64,000 nucleotides of DNA from an uncultured Naasia sp. (lineage in GTDB: Bacteria > Actinomycetota > Actinomycetes > Actinomycetales > Microbacteriaceae): the NCBI GenBank assembly GCA_913778905.1, contig CAJYYA010000001.1, forward strand, positions 124,001-188,000, given 5' to 3'. Of this stretch, positions 52,398 to 62,601 are shown piece by piece. Below the pieces are notes generated by a model that saw only the letters and a program-made list of their open reading frames with translations, was not told the DNA's origin and did not search any database. The stretch's first letter is position 1. The number at the start of each line of letters is the position of its first letter. Both the position numbers and the translations under genes were made by a program.

Positions 52398-53803
52398 CGG
52401 GAGGCTCCGACCTTCTCGACCTGCTGCTCCGCGAGGATCTGCTCGATCCCCTTGGTGGTCGGGCCCGCCTGGGCGACCGACGGGACGGCGTCCTCGGCGG
52501 GGCCGTGCGGATCGCCGGCAGCGAAGGCGGCCTCGTTGAAGGGATCGTTGCCACCGAGGACGTTGCGCACCCTGTCGGTGTCGATCTGGCCGGTCCACTT
52601 GCCGATGAGGAGCGTGGCGACCGCGTTGCCGGAGAAGTTGGTGACCGCGCGGGCCTCCGACATGAACCGGTCGATCCCGACGATGACTCCGACGCCGTCG
52701 ACCAGGTCGGGGCGGTAGGTCTGCAGACCGGCGGCCAGGGTGGCGAGGCCGGCTCCGGTGACCCCGGCAGCGCCCTTCGAGGCGATGATCATGAAGACCA
52801 GCAGGCCGATCTGCTCGCCGATCGACATCGGGGTGCCCATGGCGCTGGCGATGAAGAGCGAGGCCATCGTGAGGTAGATCGCGGTGCCGTCGAGGTTGAA
52901 CGAGTAGCCCGTGGGGACGGTGATGCCGACGACCGGCTTCGAGACACCGGCGTGCTCCAGCTTCGCGATGAGGCGGGGCAGCGCGGCCTCCGAGGAAGAC
53001 GTGCCGATGATCAGCAGGTACTCCTTACCGAGGTATTTGATGAGGGAGAAGATGTTGATGCGGGTGACGATGTAGAGAAGACCGCCGAGAACGACCAGGA
53101 CGAACACGGCGCACGTGAGGTAGAAGCCGATCATGAGCGTCGCGAGGCTGACGATGGCGCCGAAGCCGGTCTTGCCGACGACCGCGGCGATGGCGCCGAA
53201 CGCGCCGATCGGGGCCACCCAGAGCACCATGCTGAGGATGCGGAAGACGATCGCCTGGAAGATCTTGATGGCGTCGACGGCCTTGGTGGCGCGCTTGCCG
53301 AGCGACTGGATGGCGAAGCCGACGAGCAGAGCGACGAAGAGCACCTGCAGGACGCTGGAGCCGGTGAGCGGCGAGACGAGCGTGGTCGGGATGATGCCGA
53401 GCAGGAACTCGGTGGTGGTCTTGGGCTCCGCCTCGACGGTGTAGCTCGAGCCCGAGATGTCGAGCCCCTCGCCCGGGTGGAGGAGGTTGCCGACGACCAG
53501 GCCGATGGCGAGGGCGAATGTCGACATGAGGATGAAGTAGCCGAGCGCCAGTCCGCCGATCTTGCCGACCGTCGCGGCCTTGGCGATCGAGCCGACCCCG
53601 ATGACGATCGTGCAGAAGATCACCGGGGCGATCATCATCTTGATGAGCGAGACGAAGCCGTCGCCGAGGGGCTTGAGCGCGATGCCCGTCTCGGGGGCGA
53701 CGAGGCCGACGATCGCGCCGGCGATGACCGCCACGATGACGGACAGGTAGAGGTAGTGGTTCTTGTCGACGGACTTGAGCCGTCCCATCAGCGTCGATGA
53801 CAT
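52394..53803 (-). CDS. dctA: C4-dicarboxylate/cation symporter DctA
   Basis: DctA is an inner-membrane H+/Na+-coupled importer of succinate, fumarate, malate or related acids. The 469-residue protein has eight membrane segments plus the re-entrant loops: serine-rich GTSSSEAALPRLIAKLE, NLDGTAIYLTMASLF (substrate-site motif) and SKGAAGVTGAGLATLAA. It is opposite a CitA/CitB-type two-component system and precedes a CitE-like gene. ATG 53803 is the start. Confidence 0.93.
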   Translation of the reverse strand: MSSTLMGRLKSVDKNHYLYLSVIVAVIAGAIVGLVAPETGIALKPLGDGFVSLIKMMIAPVIFCTIVIGVGSIAKAATVGKIGGLALGYFILMSTFALAIGLVVGNLLHPGEGLDISGSSYTVEAEPKTTTEFLLGIIPTTLVSPLTGSSVLQVLFVALLVGFAIQSLGKRATKAVDAIKIFQAIVFRILSMVLWVAPIGAFGAIAAVVGKTGFGAIVSLATLMIGFYLTCAVFVLVVLGGLLYIVTRINIFSLIKYLGKEYLLIIGTSSSEAALPRLIAKLEHAGVSKPVVGITVPTGYSFNLDGTAIYLTMASLFIASAMGTPMSIGEQIGLLVFMIIASKGAAGVTGAGLATLAAGLQTYRPDLVDGVGVIVGIDRFMSEARAVTNFSGNAVATLLIGKWTGQIDTDRVRNVLGGNDPFNEAAFAAGDPHGPAEDAVPSVAQAGPTTKGIEQILAEQQVEKVGASR

Positions 53804-53917
53804 CGCTTGGTTCCTTGCTTCTGATCGGTGGACTTCTTTGTCGTGCCCTCCGAAGCCGGAGAGGTCAGAGCAGTACTTTCTCCCCGGATGCGATGACGTC
53901 GCGGGTTGCGTTCATAT

Positions 53918-53935
53918 TGGTCACCGGCGTGATCA
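53918..53935. promoter_or_regulatory. Imperfect palindrome between dctA and the sensor kinase
   Basis: TGGTCAC-CGGC-GTGATCA (one mismatch in the 7-bp arms) lies in the 212-bp divergent region and could be the operator of the adjacent response regulator. This is inference from position. Confidence 0.4.
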
Positions 53936-54015
53936 CAACCCCTCGTGCGCCCACCGGGGCGGCTACCCTCCTTCCACGGACGAGCGACGGCGACGAACGG
54001 CGAGAGGAGGCGACG

Positions 54016-55608
54016 GTGGCGAAACGTGGATGGAGCCTGGCCTCGCGGATCTTCGGGCTGCAGCTGCTGGCCGCGGTCGTCATCGGAGGGGCTCTGCTGG
54101 CAGCGCTCGTCGTCGACGGGCAGCAACGGGCCGACGGGGATGCCGCCGAACTGAGTCTCGCCGTCAGCCGCACCGTCGCCGAGAACCCCTGGGTCGCCGA
54201 GACCGTCACCGGGACGGACGCATCGACGGAACTCGAGCCCTACGCCTTGGCGTTGTTAGACGCGACCGGGGTCGACTTCGTCACGATCATGCGACCCGAC
54301 GGAATCCGGATCACGCATCCGGACGTCAACGAGATCGGGAAACCGTTTCGCGGGACCATCACCGAGGCCCAGCAAGGCCGGGAGCTCACCGAGACCTATG
54401 AGGGCACCCTCGGATTCTCCGTCCGCGCCGTCGTCCCGATCGAACGCGAGGGCACACTGGTGGGCATCGTCTCCGCCGGGGTGACGACGGCGAGCGTGGG
54501 CGAGATCGTGCTCACCCGACTGCCGTTCGTCCTGGGTGTCGCAGCTCTCGTCGCCCTGGTCGGCGCGGGGGTCGCGGCGGTCGCGTTGGTCTGGGTGCGC
54601 CGTGCGACCGGGGCCCTCTCCCCCGCCGACGCCCGACGGATGCTCGACTTCTACGAGTCGGTGCTGCATTCCGTGCGCGAGGGGGTCGTCCTCACCGACA
54701 CCCGGCACCGCGTCATCCTCTACAACGACGAGGCCGCCGACCTGCTCGGTCTGCCGCCGGCCGACGAGGCGCAGCTCCCCGCCGATCCGGCCGCGCTCGG
54801 CATCGACGTGGCGGTGGCCGAGCCGTTGGCGTCCGGACAGTCGGTGGTCGAGGAGAGCCTCGTCGCGGACGGCGCCGTTCTGCTGGTCAACCAGGAACCG
54901 GCGAGGCGTCCGGGGCGGTCGGCAGAGGCGCCGGTCGGGGCGGTCATGACCCTCCGCGACCAGAGCACTCTGCAGGCGCTGGCGGGCGAGCTCGACTCCG
55001 TACGCACCCTGTCGGGGGCTCTCAGCTCGCAAGCCCACGAGTTCTCGAACACGCTGCACACGATCGTGTCACTGCTGGAACTGGGCCGCGCAGATCAGGC
55101 GATCGAGCTGGTGACCACGGCCACCCGTGCGAGCCAGAGCCTCACGGACCAGGTCCTGGCGCAGACCGATGACCCCGTGCTGGGCGCGCTGCTGGTCGGC
55201 AAGGCCGCGCAGGCGAGCGAGCGCGGCGTCGGGATGGAGTTCGAGTTGGCGCCGCAGGCGTTCATCCCCCTCGCTCCCGCTGCCACCGTCTCCCTCGTCG
55301 GCAACCTCCTCGACAACGCGATCGAGGCGGCGCTGCGCGGGTCCGGTCGCGGACTCGTCCGCGTCGCCCTCTCGTCCTCGGGCGAGGGCGTCGTCCTGAG
55401 CGTCGAGGACAGCGGTCCCGGTTTCGGCCCGACGCCGGAGCGGTGGTTCGAAGCCGGCGCGACGAGCAAGCAGTCCGAGAGCGGCCGGCACGGCCTGGGT
55501 CTCGCCGTAGTCCGCGACGTGCTCGACGAGACCGGCTGCCGGATCGAGATGCTCGACGCACCGACCCGCGTCATCGTGCGTTTCCCGGCCACCGGGGACG
55601 CCTCGTGA
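54016..55608 (+). CDS. CitA/DcuS-type sensor histidine kinase
   Basis: This 530-residue kinase has one N-terminal membrane segment (about residues 15-37), a periplasmic sensor region with DFVTIMRPDGIRITHPD, a second segment (about 165-192), a PAS domain, and a CitA-type dimerisation helix QAHEFSNTLHTIVSLLELG with the phosphorylatable His. The ATPase shows NLLDNAIEAAL, EDSGPGFG and GRHGLGLAVV. It probably senses citrate or C4-dicarboxylates. GTG 54016 follows GAGGAGG. Its stop overlaps the response-regulator start. Confidence 0.9.
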   Translation: MAKRGWSLASRIFGLQLLAAVVIGGALLAALVVDGQQRADGDAAELSLAVSRTVAENPWVAETVTGTDASTELEPYALALLDATGVDFVTIMRPDGIRITHPDVNEIGKPFRGTITEAQQGRELTETYEGTLGFSVRAVVPIEREGTLVGIVSAGVTTASVGEIVLTRLPFVLGVAALVALVGAGVAAVALVWVRRATGALSPADARRMLDFYESVLHSVREGVVLTDTRHRVILYNDEAADLLGLPPADEAQLPADPAALGIDVAVAEPLASGQSVVEESLVADGAVLLVNQEPARRPGRSAEAPVGAVMTLRDQSTLQALAGELDSVRTLSGALSSQAHEFSNTLHTIVSLLELGRADQAIELVTTATRASQSLTDQVLAQTDDPVLGALLVGKAAQASERGVGMEFELAPQAFIPLAPAATVSLVGNLLDNAIEAALRGSGRGLVRVALSSSGEGVVLSVEDSGPGFGPTPERWFEAGATSKQSESGRHGLGLAVVRDVLDETGCRIEMLDAPTRVIVRFPATGDAS

Positions 55609-56309
55609 TCCGCGTCGCGATCGTCGAGGACGACCCGCTGACCGCCGAGCTGCACACCGCCTACGTGGAACGTCTCGACGGGTTCGAGGTCATCGGTTCC
55701 GCCGGGAACGCTCGCGAAGCACGCAAGCTCATCGGCGCTGCCGACGCGGCCATCGATCTCGTACTGCTCGACCTGACCCTGCCCGACATCGGCGGACTGG
55801 ATCTGGCTCGCGCGATGCGTTCGGCCGGGTTGTCGATCGACATCATCGCCGTCACGGCGGTGCGCGACATCGCGGCGGTGCAGACGGCGATGTCGTTCGG
55901 GGCGGTGCAGTACCTGATCAAACCCTTCACGTTCCAGGTCTTCCAGGAGAAGCTGCTGGCGTACGCGGCCTACCGCTCTCGCCTGTCGTCGGCCTCGTCA
56001 GCGACCTCGCAGGCCGAGATCGATCGGCTCCTGGCGGTTCCCCGCTCGTCGTCCGCTGCGGCGGCTCTGCCGAAGGGCCTGACGGCGGCCACGCTCGACG
56101 CGGTCTCACGTGCCCTGCGCGAATCGCCGGCCCCGCTCTCCGCGGCGGAGCTCGCGGAACGCGGCGACCTCTCCCGAGTCACGGCCCGCCGCTACCTGGA
56201 GCATCTCGCCGACATCGACCTGGCCTCCCGCGAGCCCCGCTACGGCACTCCGGGCCGCCCGGAGGTCGCCTACCGCTGGCTCAGCCACCCCTCACCAGAT
56301 CGGTTGTGA
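55605..56309 (+). CDS. CitB/DcuR-type response regulator
   Basis: This 234-residue regulator has the receiver domain with acidic EDDP near residue 8, phosphorylation Asp in VLLDLTLPDIGGLDL and Lys in YLIKPFT. The C-terminal half has a helix-turn-helix (SAAELAERGDLSRVTARRYLEHL). GTG 55605 overlaps the kinase stop (GTGA). Paired with the CitA-type kinase and opposite dctA, it most likely controls dicarboxylate uptake. Confidence 0.9.
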   Translation: MIRVAIVEDDPLTAELHTAYVERLDGFEVIGSAGNAREARKLIGAADAAIDLVLLDLTLPDIGGLDLARAMRSAGLSIDIIAVTAVRDIAAVQTAMSFGAVQYLIKPFTFQVFQEKLLAYAAYRSRLSSASSATSQAEIDRLLAVPRSSSAAAALPKGLTAATLDAVSRALRESPAPLSAAELAERGDLSRVTARRYLEHLADIDLASREPRYGTPGRPEVAYRWLSHPSPDRL

Positions 56310-56372
56310 GGGTATTCCGGCCCAAAGAGAACGTTCTAACGTTCTCTTTGGGCCGGAATACCCTCACAACCG
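56301..56372. terminator. Perfect 35-bp inverted repeat, bidirectional terminator
   Basis: The arms 56301-56335 and 56338-56372 are exact inverted copies separated by CT. The left arm starts with CGGTTGTGAGGGTATTCCGG and includes the stop codon of the response-regulator gene. The right arm ends 11 bp before the amylosucrase stop. It separates the convergent transcription units. Confidence 0.85.
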
Positions 56373-56382
56373 GGGTGGGCGG

Positions 56383-58239
56383 CTAGCGGTGAGTGTGCGG
56401 TCGCGCCCACAGCACGCCGTGCGCGGGCAGGTCGAGGTGAGCGCTCCAGTCGATCTCGGCACCCATGATCAGATCGACCGCTCCCATCGGGAACGAGCCG
56501 AAGATCCGCCCCGACAGGCGCACCGGGTCCTCCGAGAAGTTGACGAGCATCAGCAGCACGCCGTGCTCCCCCGGGCGCTGATATCCCAGCACCTGAGAAT
56601 GGCCCGCGTCGAACGGGATGAGGCGTCCGCCCGCGAACTCCGGTTCCGCCTTCCGCACCTCGATCATGCGGCGCAGGCCGGCGTGGATCCTGCCCGCGTC
56701 CGTCGTCGGGTCCGTGCGCTGCGCGTACGCCTCGGCGGGATACCGGGGCCGATTGACCCAGCGGCTGTCCATCTCGAGCGCAGGGTCCTGCAGGTAGCTG
56801 TAGTCGTTGAGCTGCCCGACCTCGTCGCCGAGGTAGAGCAGCGGGATGCCGCCGGTCGACAGCGCGATCGAATGGGCGAGGAGGATCCGTGCCACCGCCC
56901 CATCGTCGTGACGCTCGAGGCCCGTCAGCGACGCGGTCGTGCCCGCGATCCGGCTGTCGCCCGTCTCCGGGTTGGTCTGGAAGGGCACCCCGTCGGCGAA
57001 CGAACCCTCGAACCCACCGGTGTAGAAGTCGTTGAGGAACCGGCGGTGGTCGAATCCATCGATCCCGAACTCGGCGGCATCCTCATCGGCGAAGGTCCAG
57101 CCGATGTCATCGTGACTGCGCACGTAGTTCACCCACGCGGTGTGAGCGGGCAGCTCGTGACGGCGGCCGAGCGCCTGGCGGAGCAGTTTCGGGTCGCGGG
57201 TGGCGAGCGCCTCCCAGGTCAGCGCCATCTGCAGCGGGTTGTAGGAGATCTGGCACTCGGAGGCGTCGATGTACTGCACGACCTCGTCCGGGTGCACGAT
57301 GGCCTCGCTCTTGAAGAGCAGCGAGGGCGCGGCGATCCGGCACACCGCGTTGAAGGCGCGGAGCAGCAGGTGCGCCTCGGGGAGCGACTCGCACGTGGTG
57401 CCGAGCCGCTTCCAGATGAAGGCGACGGCGTCCATGCGGAGGAAGTCGACGCCCACGTTGGCGAGGAACAGCATCTCCCCCGCCATAGCGGTGAACACAG
57501 CGGGGTTCGAGTAGTTGAGATCCCACTGGAACGAGTAGAACGTCGCCCAGATCCAGCGGCCATCACCCATCGGCACGAAGGATCCCGGGTGGTCGTCTGG
57601 GAAGATCTCGCGCGTCGTCCGCTCGTAGGCGTCGGGCATCGTGCGGTCAGGGAAGACCCAGTAGTAGTTCTCGAACTCCTCCTCCCCGGCGGCGGCCTTC
57701 ACCGCCCACTCGTGCTCGTTCGAGGTGTGGTTGAAGATGAAGTCGACGACCAGCGAGATGCCGGCGTCGCGAAGGTCGGCCGCCAGCGCTCGCAGCTGGT
57801 CCATGTCCCCCAACGCCGGAGAGACCTCGCGGTAGCTCGACACCGCGTACCCGCCGTCCGAGTTCTCCTCAGGGGCGAGGAACAGTGGCATGAGGTGCAG
57901 ATAGGTCAGCCCGAGCTCACGGAAGTACGGGATCTTCGCGCGCACGCCCTCGAGGTCGGTGGCGTAGCGGTCGACGTAGCAGACACCGCCCAGCATCCGA
58001 TTCGACAGGTACCAGTCCTGGTCGCTCTCGCGAGCGCGATCGAGGGCTTTGAGATCGGGCGATCGATCGGCCCAGCTCGCACGGGCCACTTCGACGAGGT
58101 GTTCCAGCTGCGCCGTGAAGTCGTCGCGATCGCCGTAGATCTGGGTGAGGAGGTCGGTGAGGCCTGGCAGGTGGGCGGCGAGACGAGCTTCGAATTCGGC
58201 GTCGGGTGCTTCGTGCGGGATGCTGTCGCGATGCGTCAT
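56383..58239 (-). CDS. Amylosucrase (GH13)
   Basis: This 618-residue GH13 enzyme resembles amylosucrase, which builds alpha-1,4-glucan from sucrose or breaks glucan/sucrose bonds. The conserved regions are [13 protein letters not shown] (region I), [15 protein letters not shown] (nucleophile Asp), [14 protein letters not shown] (acid/base Glu) and [12 protein letters not shown] (region IV). GH13 subfamily assignment rests on these long motifs. ATG 58239 follows AAAGG. It lies near glgP, consistent with alpha-glucan metabolism. Confidence 0.87.
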   Translation of the reverse strand: MTHRDSIPHEAPDAEFEARLAAHLPGLTDLLTQIYGDRDDFTAQLEHLVEVARASWADRSPDLKALDRARESDQDWYLSNRMLGGVCYVDRYATDLEGVRAKIPYFRELGLTYLHLMPLFLAPEENSDGGYAVSSYREVSPALGDMDQLRALAADLRDAGISLVVDFIFNHTSNEHEWAVKAAAGEEEFENYYWVFPDRTMPDAYERTTREIFPDDHPGSFVPMGDGRWIWATFYSFQWDLNYSNPAVFTAMAGEMLFLANVGVDFLRMDAVAFIWKRLGTTCESLPEAHLLLRAFNAVCRIAAPSLLFKSEAIVHPDEVVQYIDASECQISYNPLQMALTWEALATRDPKLLRQALGRRHELPAHTAWVNYVRSHDDIGWTFADEDAAEFGIDGFDHRRFLNDFYTGGFEGSFADGVPFQTNPETGDSRIAGTTASLTGLERHDDGAVARILLAHSIALSTGGIPLLYLGDEVGQLNDYSYLQDPALEMDSRWVNRPRYPAEAYAQRTDPTTDAGRIHAGLRRMIEVRKAEPEFAGGRLIPFDAGHSQVLGYQRPGEHGVLLMLVNFSEDPVRLSGRIFGSFPMGAVDLIMGAEIDWSAHLDLPAHGVLWARPHTHR

Positions 58240-58295
58240 GGTCGGCCTTTCTGAGCTTGCTCGGCTCGTTCCCCGCGTCACGTTAGCGGGACTGA

Positions 58296-59444
58296 TCAGC
58301 GAAGTCGGCTACGCGTGACCGTGAACTTGGGAGACCGACTCATCTCCTCGGTCGGACCGATGAGCTTCTCGAGCATGAGGCGGTAGCGAAGCGCCGAGTT
58401 GTACACCGTCCACACCTCGCCACCCGGCCGGAGGACACGCCGGGAGTCCCGCAGCATGCGTGCGGCGAGCTGCTCGGAGATGACCGCACCGGTGTGGAAG
58501 GGCGGATTGCAGAGGATCAGGTCCGCGCTCCGATCCGGGCGCTGCGCGAGGCCGTCCTCGCGCACGGCGGCGACCCGGTCGACGACCCCGTTGGCCTCCG
58601 CGGTCGCGAGCGTGGAGGCCACGGCGGCTGTGGATTGGTCGATGCCGGTCACACGCGCAGCCGGACGGGCGAGGGCGACGGCCGAGGCGATGATCCCCGA
58701 CCCGCACCCGAGGTCGATCACGTCGGTCGCGTCCGCGTAGGAATCGAGGTGGGCCAGCAGAGCTCGGGTGCCGATGTCGAGGGAGGTGCCGGCGAAGACC
58801 CCGCCGAGAGCGACGACGCGGACGGAACCGCCCGGGAGCTCGGCCGCGGGCACCTCCACGGGCTCCGGCGGAGCGGACCGAGGGTCCTGGACCGGGCGCG
58901 CGCCGGTGGCCATCAGGACGCGGGACTTCTGCCGGGCATGACCGACGTCCACGCGATCGAAGTACCGGCGCAGCACGTCGTTCATTCCGAGCGACATGTG
59001 CTTGATACGGCCACCGGCCACCACCGTCACGTCGGATGCGGAGTAGCGGACGATCGCGGCCGCCCACTCGTTTAGTTCGGCGAGTGCGCGCGGAAGCTGC
59101 ACGAGGACGACCCGGGCGCCGCGCAGGAGCTCGGCGCCGAACGGGAGCCAGGTCACCTCGCCCTCGGCGCCCGTCGCGACCGCATTGCGCAAGCCGGCGC
59201 GCTCACCGAGCAGGGCGTCCTGGTGAACGCGGACACCGCGTGCTCCGTGAAGGCCCCAGGCGCCGAGAGCCATCGCACCGTGGCGGTCGCCGAGCACGAC
59301 GACCTCACCCGGTTCCGAGGCGATGAGGAGGTCGGCGGCGGTGTCGAGCACGAGGCGGTCGGTCGCGTCGACGGCGACCAGATCGGGGCTCTCGACGTCG
59401 GGGAACCGCGAGAGTCTGCCGAAGTCGAAGTCGCCCTGCTGCAC
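58296..59444 (-). CDS. RsmC/RlmG-like rRNA (guanine-N2)-methyltransferase
   Basis: This 382-residue protein has the two-domain form of RsmC/RlmG: an N-terminal degenerate domain and a C-terminal SAM-binding domain with [18 protein letters not shown] near residue 245 and the catalytic [10 protein letters not shown] near residue 310. RsmC modifies 16S G1207 and RlmG 23S G1835; the exact target here is not clear. GTG 59444 is the start. Confidence 0.85.
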   Translation of the reverse strand: MQQGDFDFGRLSRFPDVESPDLVAVDATDRLVLDTAADLLIASEPGEVVVLGDRHGAMALGAWGLHGARGVRVHQDALLGERAGLRNAVATGAEGEVTWLPFGAELLRGARVVLVQLPRALAELNEWAAAIVRYSASDVTVVAGGRIKHMSLGMNDVLRRYFDRVDVGHARQKSRVLMATGARPVQDPRSAPPEPVEVPAAELPGGSVRVVALGGVFAGTSLDIGTRALLAHLDSYADATDVIDLGCGSGIIASAVALARPAARVTGIDQSTAAVASTLATAEANGVVDRVAAVREDGLAQRPDRSADLILCNPPFHTGAVISEQLAARMLRDSRRVLRPGGEVWTVYNSALRYRLMLEKLIGPTEEMSRSPKFTVTRSRLR

Positions 59445-59480
59445 GTTCCGACGGTATCAGCGGGGTGCGTGGCCGATGGG

Positions 59481-59546
59481 GGCCTCGATACGCCTTCGGC
59501 TCCTCGGCCGGTTCCGATACTGCCCGGCGGCCTCCTCGAACTCCGA
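59481..59546. repeat. Partial family B repeat
   Basis: GGCCTCGATACGCCTTCGGC...CTCGGCCGGTTCCGATAC...CTCCTCGAACTCCGAG is a degraded copy of the family B unit found at 17260-17445 and 62191-62599. It lies upstream of glgP. Confidence 0.65.
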
Positions 59547-59640
59547 GACTCTTCCCACCCGCATCTCCCCCGCATGACATTCGTGTGTCTTTTCCCGCAT
59601 CGGCTCGGCATTGCGCGCCGGTTCTGGTTACGGTCTTCGG

Positions 59641-62145
59641 GTGACTGAGATTTCGTCTGCTCCCGCGCCGCTGAGCCCCACCCACTCGCTCGCCCTCGCC
59701 CCCGTCATCGCTCCGACCGCATCGGTCGACGGGTTCGTGAAGCAGTTCCTCCACAACCTCAACTTCAACCAGGGCGTCGCACTGTCCACCTCGCACGTCA
59801 ACGACCGATACCTGGCGCTCGCGACCACGGTCCGCAATCACCTGATGGCGCGCTGGCTCGACGACCGAGCGCAGCAGGCCCGCCAGCAGGCGAAGACGGT
59901 CTGCTACCTCTCCGCCGAGTATCTGCTGGGGCGTCAACTCGACAACAACCTCCTCGCCGCGCGCCTCACCGATGTCGCGACCGAGGCGCTGGCCCAGTGC
60001 GGCATCGACATCGACGAGCTCCGCGCCATCGAGGTCGAGCCCGGCCTCGGCAACGGCGGCCTCGGCCGTCTCGCGGCCTGCTTCATCGACTCGCTCGCGA
60101 CGATGAGCGTCCCGACCATCGGTTACGGGATCCGCTACGAATACGGAATCTTCCGCCAGGCCTTCGCCGACGGCGAGCAGGTCGAGCAGCCGGACGCGTG
60201 GCTGCGTCTCGGGTCGCCCTGGGACTTCCCGCACCCGGAGGCCGCTCAGACCATCTCGTTCGCCGGCCACACCGAGACCTACGACGACGAGGGCGTCGAA
60301 CGCACCCGCTGGGTTCCGGAGTGGAACGTCCTCGCCGTGCCCTACAACATGATGGTCCCCGGCTATCACAACGGTCGCGTGAACACCCTTCGTCTCTGGC
60401 GAGCCGAGGCCACCAACGCGTTCGACCTGCACACCTTCAACTCGGGCGACTACGTCTCGTCCGTTCGAGCGCAGACGTTCGCGGAGAACATCTCCAAGGT
60501 GCTCTATCCCGAGGACTCGACGCCCCAGGGCAAGGAGCTGCGCCTGCAGCAGCAGTACTTCTTCGTCGCCGCGTCCATCGCCGACTTCATCAACAAGGTG
60601 CTGCCCGCCGACTTCGACCTGGCGAATCTGCCCGACCGCGTCATCTTCCAGCTGAACGACACCCACCCGGTCATCGGCGTGCCCGAGCTCATGCGCGTCC
60701 TCGTCGACGAGAAGAAGCTCGAGTGGGACGACGCGTGGGCCATCACCCGCAGGTGCTTCGCTTACACCTGCCACACGCTGCTCCCCGAGGCGCTCGAGGT
60801 GTGGCCGGTCGATCTGCTCGGCCGCCTGCTCCCCCGGCACCTCGAGATCATCTACAGGATCAATGACGAGTTCCTGCTCGAGGTACGCGAGCGCTTCGGC
60901 GACGACGAGATGTTGATCCGCAACATGTCGATCATCGGCGAACACCCGTTCCGCTCGGTGCGGATGGCATATCTCGCGACCGTCGCGGGGTCGAAGGTCA
61001 ACGGTGTCGCCGAGCTGCACTCGCAGCTCCTGCGGGACAACGTCTTGAAGGACTTCGCCGAGCTCTGGCCCGAGAAGTTCACGAACGTCACCAACGGCGT
61101 CACGCCCCGTCGTTTCCTTCGGCTCGCGAACCCCGACCTGTCGTCGCTCATCACCGAGTCCCTGGGGGCGGGATGGACGGTGGATCTCGAGCGTCTGCGA
61201 GGCCTCGAAGCCCTCGCGGACGACCCCGAATTCCGCGAGAGGTTCGCCGCGGTCAAGGCCGCGAACAAGCGACGTCTGAGCTCCGTCCTCGAGGCCCGCG
61301 GCGAGGCCCCGCTCGATGACACCCACCTGCTAGACGTGATGATCAAGCGGCTGCACGAGTACAAGCGTCAGACGCTCAAGGTGCTGCACATCGTCAGCAC
61401 CTACGAGGGCATCGTGTCGGGACGCGTCGACGTCGGCGACGTCCAGGCGCGCACGTTCCTCTTCGGCGCGAAGGCCGCGCCCGGGTACGGCATGGCCAAG
61501 CGGATCATCCACCTCATCAACGCTGTCGGCGATGTGGTCAGCGCGGATCCTCGCGTGCAGGGCAAGCTCAAAGTGCTGTACCCGGCGAACTACAACGTGA
61601 CCCTCGCGGAGAGCATCATCCCCGCGGCCGACCTGTCGGAGCAGATCTCACTGGCCGGCAAGGAGGCCTCCGGCACCGGCAACATGAAGCTCGCCCTCAA
61701 CGGTGCGCTCACGATCGGTACCGATGACGGCGCCAACGTGGAAATCCGCAAGCTCGTCGGCGACGAGAACTTCTTCCTCTTCGGACTGAGCGAGCCCGAA
61801 GCGGAGGCGCTGAGCGAAGAGGGGTATCGTCCGGCGGACTTCTACCACCAGGACGAGCGGCTGCGTGCGGCGATCGACCTGATCGCCTCGGGCGCGTTCT
61901 CGGGCGGAGACCGTTCAGTGTTCGAGCCGCTGATCTCGAACCTGCTCTACGAGGACCGGTTCATGGCTCTCGCGGACTTCGGGTCGTACATGGCGGCTCA
62001 AGAGCGCGTCGACGCCGCCTACGCGGATCAGGATCAGTGGGTGCGTTCCGCGATCCTCAACGTGGCCCGCAGCGGGTACTTTTCCTCCGACCGCGCGATG
62101 GGCGACTACCTCGACCGCATCTGGCACGCCAAGCCGATCAGCTGA
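59641..62145 (+). CDS. glgP: Glycogen/starch phosphorylase
   Basis: This 834-residue GT35 enzyme releases glucose-1-phosphate from alpha-1,4-glucan ends. It has VEPGLGNGGLGRLAACFIDSL near residue 135, YGIRYEYGIF, the acceptor-side block KVLYPANYNV and the PLP-binding GTGNMKLALNGALTIGTDDGANVEI near residue 685. Length is typical. GTG 59641 (VTEISSAP) is the start; the longer ORF is unsupported. Neighbouring amylosucrase supports alpha-glucan metabolism. Confidence 0.96.
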   Translation: MTEISSAPAPLSPTHSLALAPVIAPTASVDGFVKQFLHNLNFNQGVALSTSHVNDRYLALATTVRNHLMARWLDDRAQQARQQAKTVCYLSAEYLLGRQLDNNLLAARLTDVATEALAQCGIDIDELRAIEVEPGLGNGGLGRLAACFIDSLATMSVPTIGYGIRYEYGIFRQAFADGEQVEQPDAWLRLGSPWDFPHPEAAQTISFAGHTETYDDEGVERTRWVPEWNVLAVPYNMMVPGYHNGRVNTLRLWRAEATNAFDLHTFNSGDYVSSVRAQTFAENISKVLYPEDSTPQGKELRLQQQYFFVAASIADFINKVLPADFDLANLPDRVIFQLNDTHPVIGVPELMRVLVDEKKLEWDDAWAITRRCFAYTCHTLLPEALEVWPVDLLGRLLPRHLEIIYRINDEFLLEVRERFGDDEMLIRNMSIIGEHPFRSVRMAYLATVAGSKVNGVAELHSQLLRDNVLKDFAELWPEKFTNVTNGVTPRRFLRLANPDLSSLITESLGAGWTVDLERLRGLEALADDPEFRERFAAVKAANKRRLSSVLEARGEAPLDDTHLLDVMIKRLHEYKRQTLKVLHIVSTYEGIVSGRVDVGDVQARTFLFGAKAAPGYGMAKRIIHLINAVGDVVSADPRVQGKLKVLYPANYNVTLAESIIPAADLSEQISLAGKEASGTGNMKLALNGALTIGTDDGANVEIRKLVGDENFFLFGLSEPEAEALSEEGYRPADFYHQDERLRAAIDLIASGAFSGGDRSVFEPLISNLLYEDRFMALADFGSYMAAQERVDAAYADQDQWVRSAILNVARSGYFSSDRAMGDYLDRIWHAKPIS

Positions 62146-62190
62146 CGTCGCCACCCGTGAAGGGCCTGGATACGCTCCGGCTCATTCCGG

Positions 62191-62599
62191 GGCAGGGCCT
62201 CGGTACGCTTCGCTACTCGGCCGGTCTCGGTACGCTTCGCTACTCGACCTCCGGGGGTCCGGACGTCGAGTAGGCCGCCAGGCCGTACCGAGACGGCTCG
62301 GGTAGCCGCAGGCGTACCGAGAGCTCAACAGAACAGCATCGGCGCAGCCGATCCCTCGCGCTCACCCCGAGGCAGGGCCTCGATACGCTTCGCTACTCGG
62401 CCGGTCTCGATACGCTCCGCTACTCGACCTCCGGACGTCGAGTAGGCCGCCAGGCCGTACCGAGACGGCTCGAGTAGCCGCAGGCGTACCGAGAGCTCAA
62501 CAGAACAGCATCGGCGCCGCCGATACCTCACGCGCACTCCGAGGCAGGGCCTCGGTACGCGGCGCTTCGCGGCCGCTACTCGACCTCCGGAACTTCGGA
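62191..62599. repeat. Tandem array of a 172-180 bp unit (family B)
   Basis: Three units start with GGCAGGGCCTCG: 62191-62370 (180 bp), 62371-62542 (172 bp), and a truncated one from 62543. Each has CTCGACCTCCGG...GTCGAGTAGGCCGCCAGG, an internal palindrome, then GAGCTCAACAGAACAGCATC. The first two differ mainly by an 8-bp length change in the palindrome centre. It fills the 456-bp gap between glgP and the ROK gene. Confidence 0.85.
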
Positions 62600-62601
62600 C
62601 G

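Noticed and set aside
59305-61326. 673-codon minus-strand ORF over glgP
   Set aside because: Antisense of glgP, whose PLP-site and length are standard.
62191-62599. CRISPR-like interpretation of the tandem array
   Set aside because: Units are 172-180 bp and nearly identical throughout, with no short-repeat/unique-spacer pattern.
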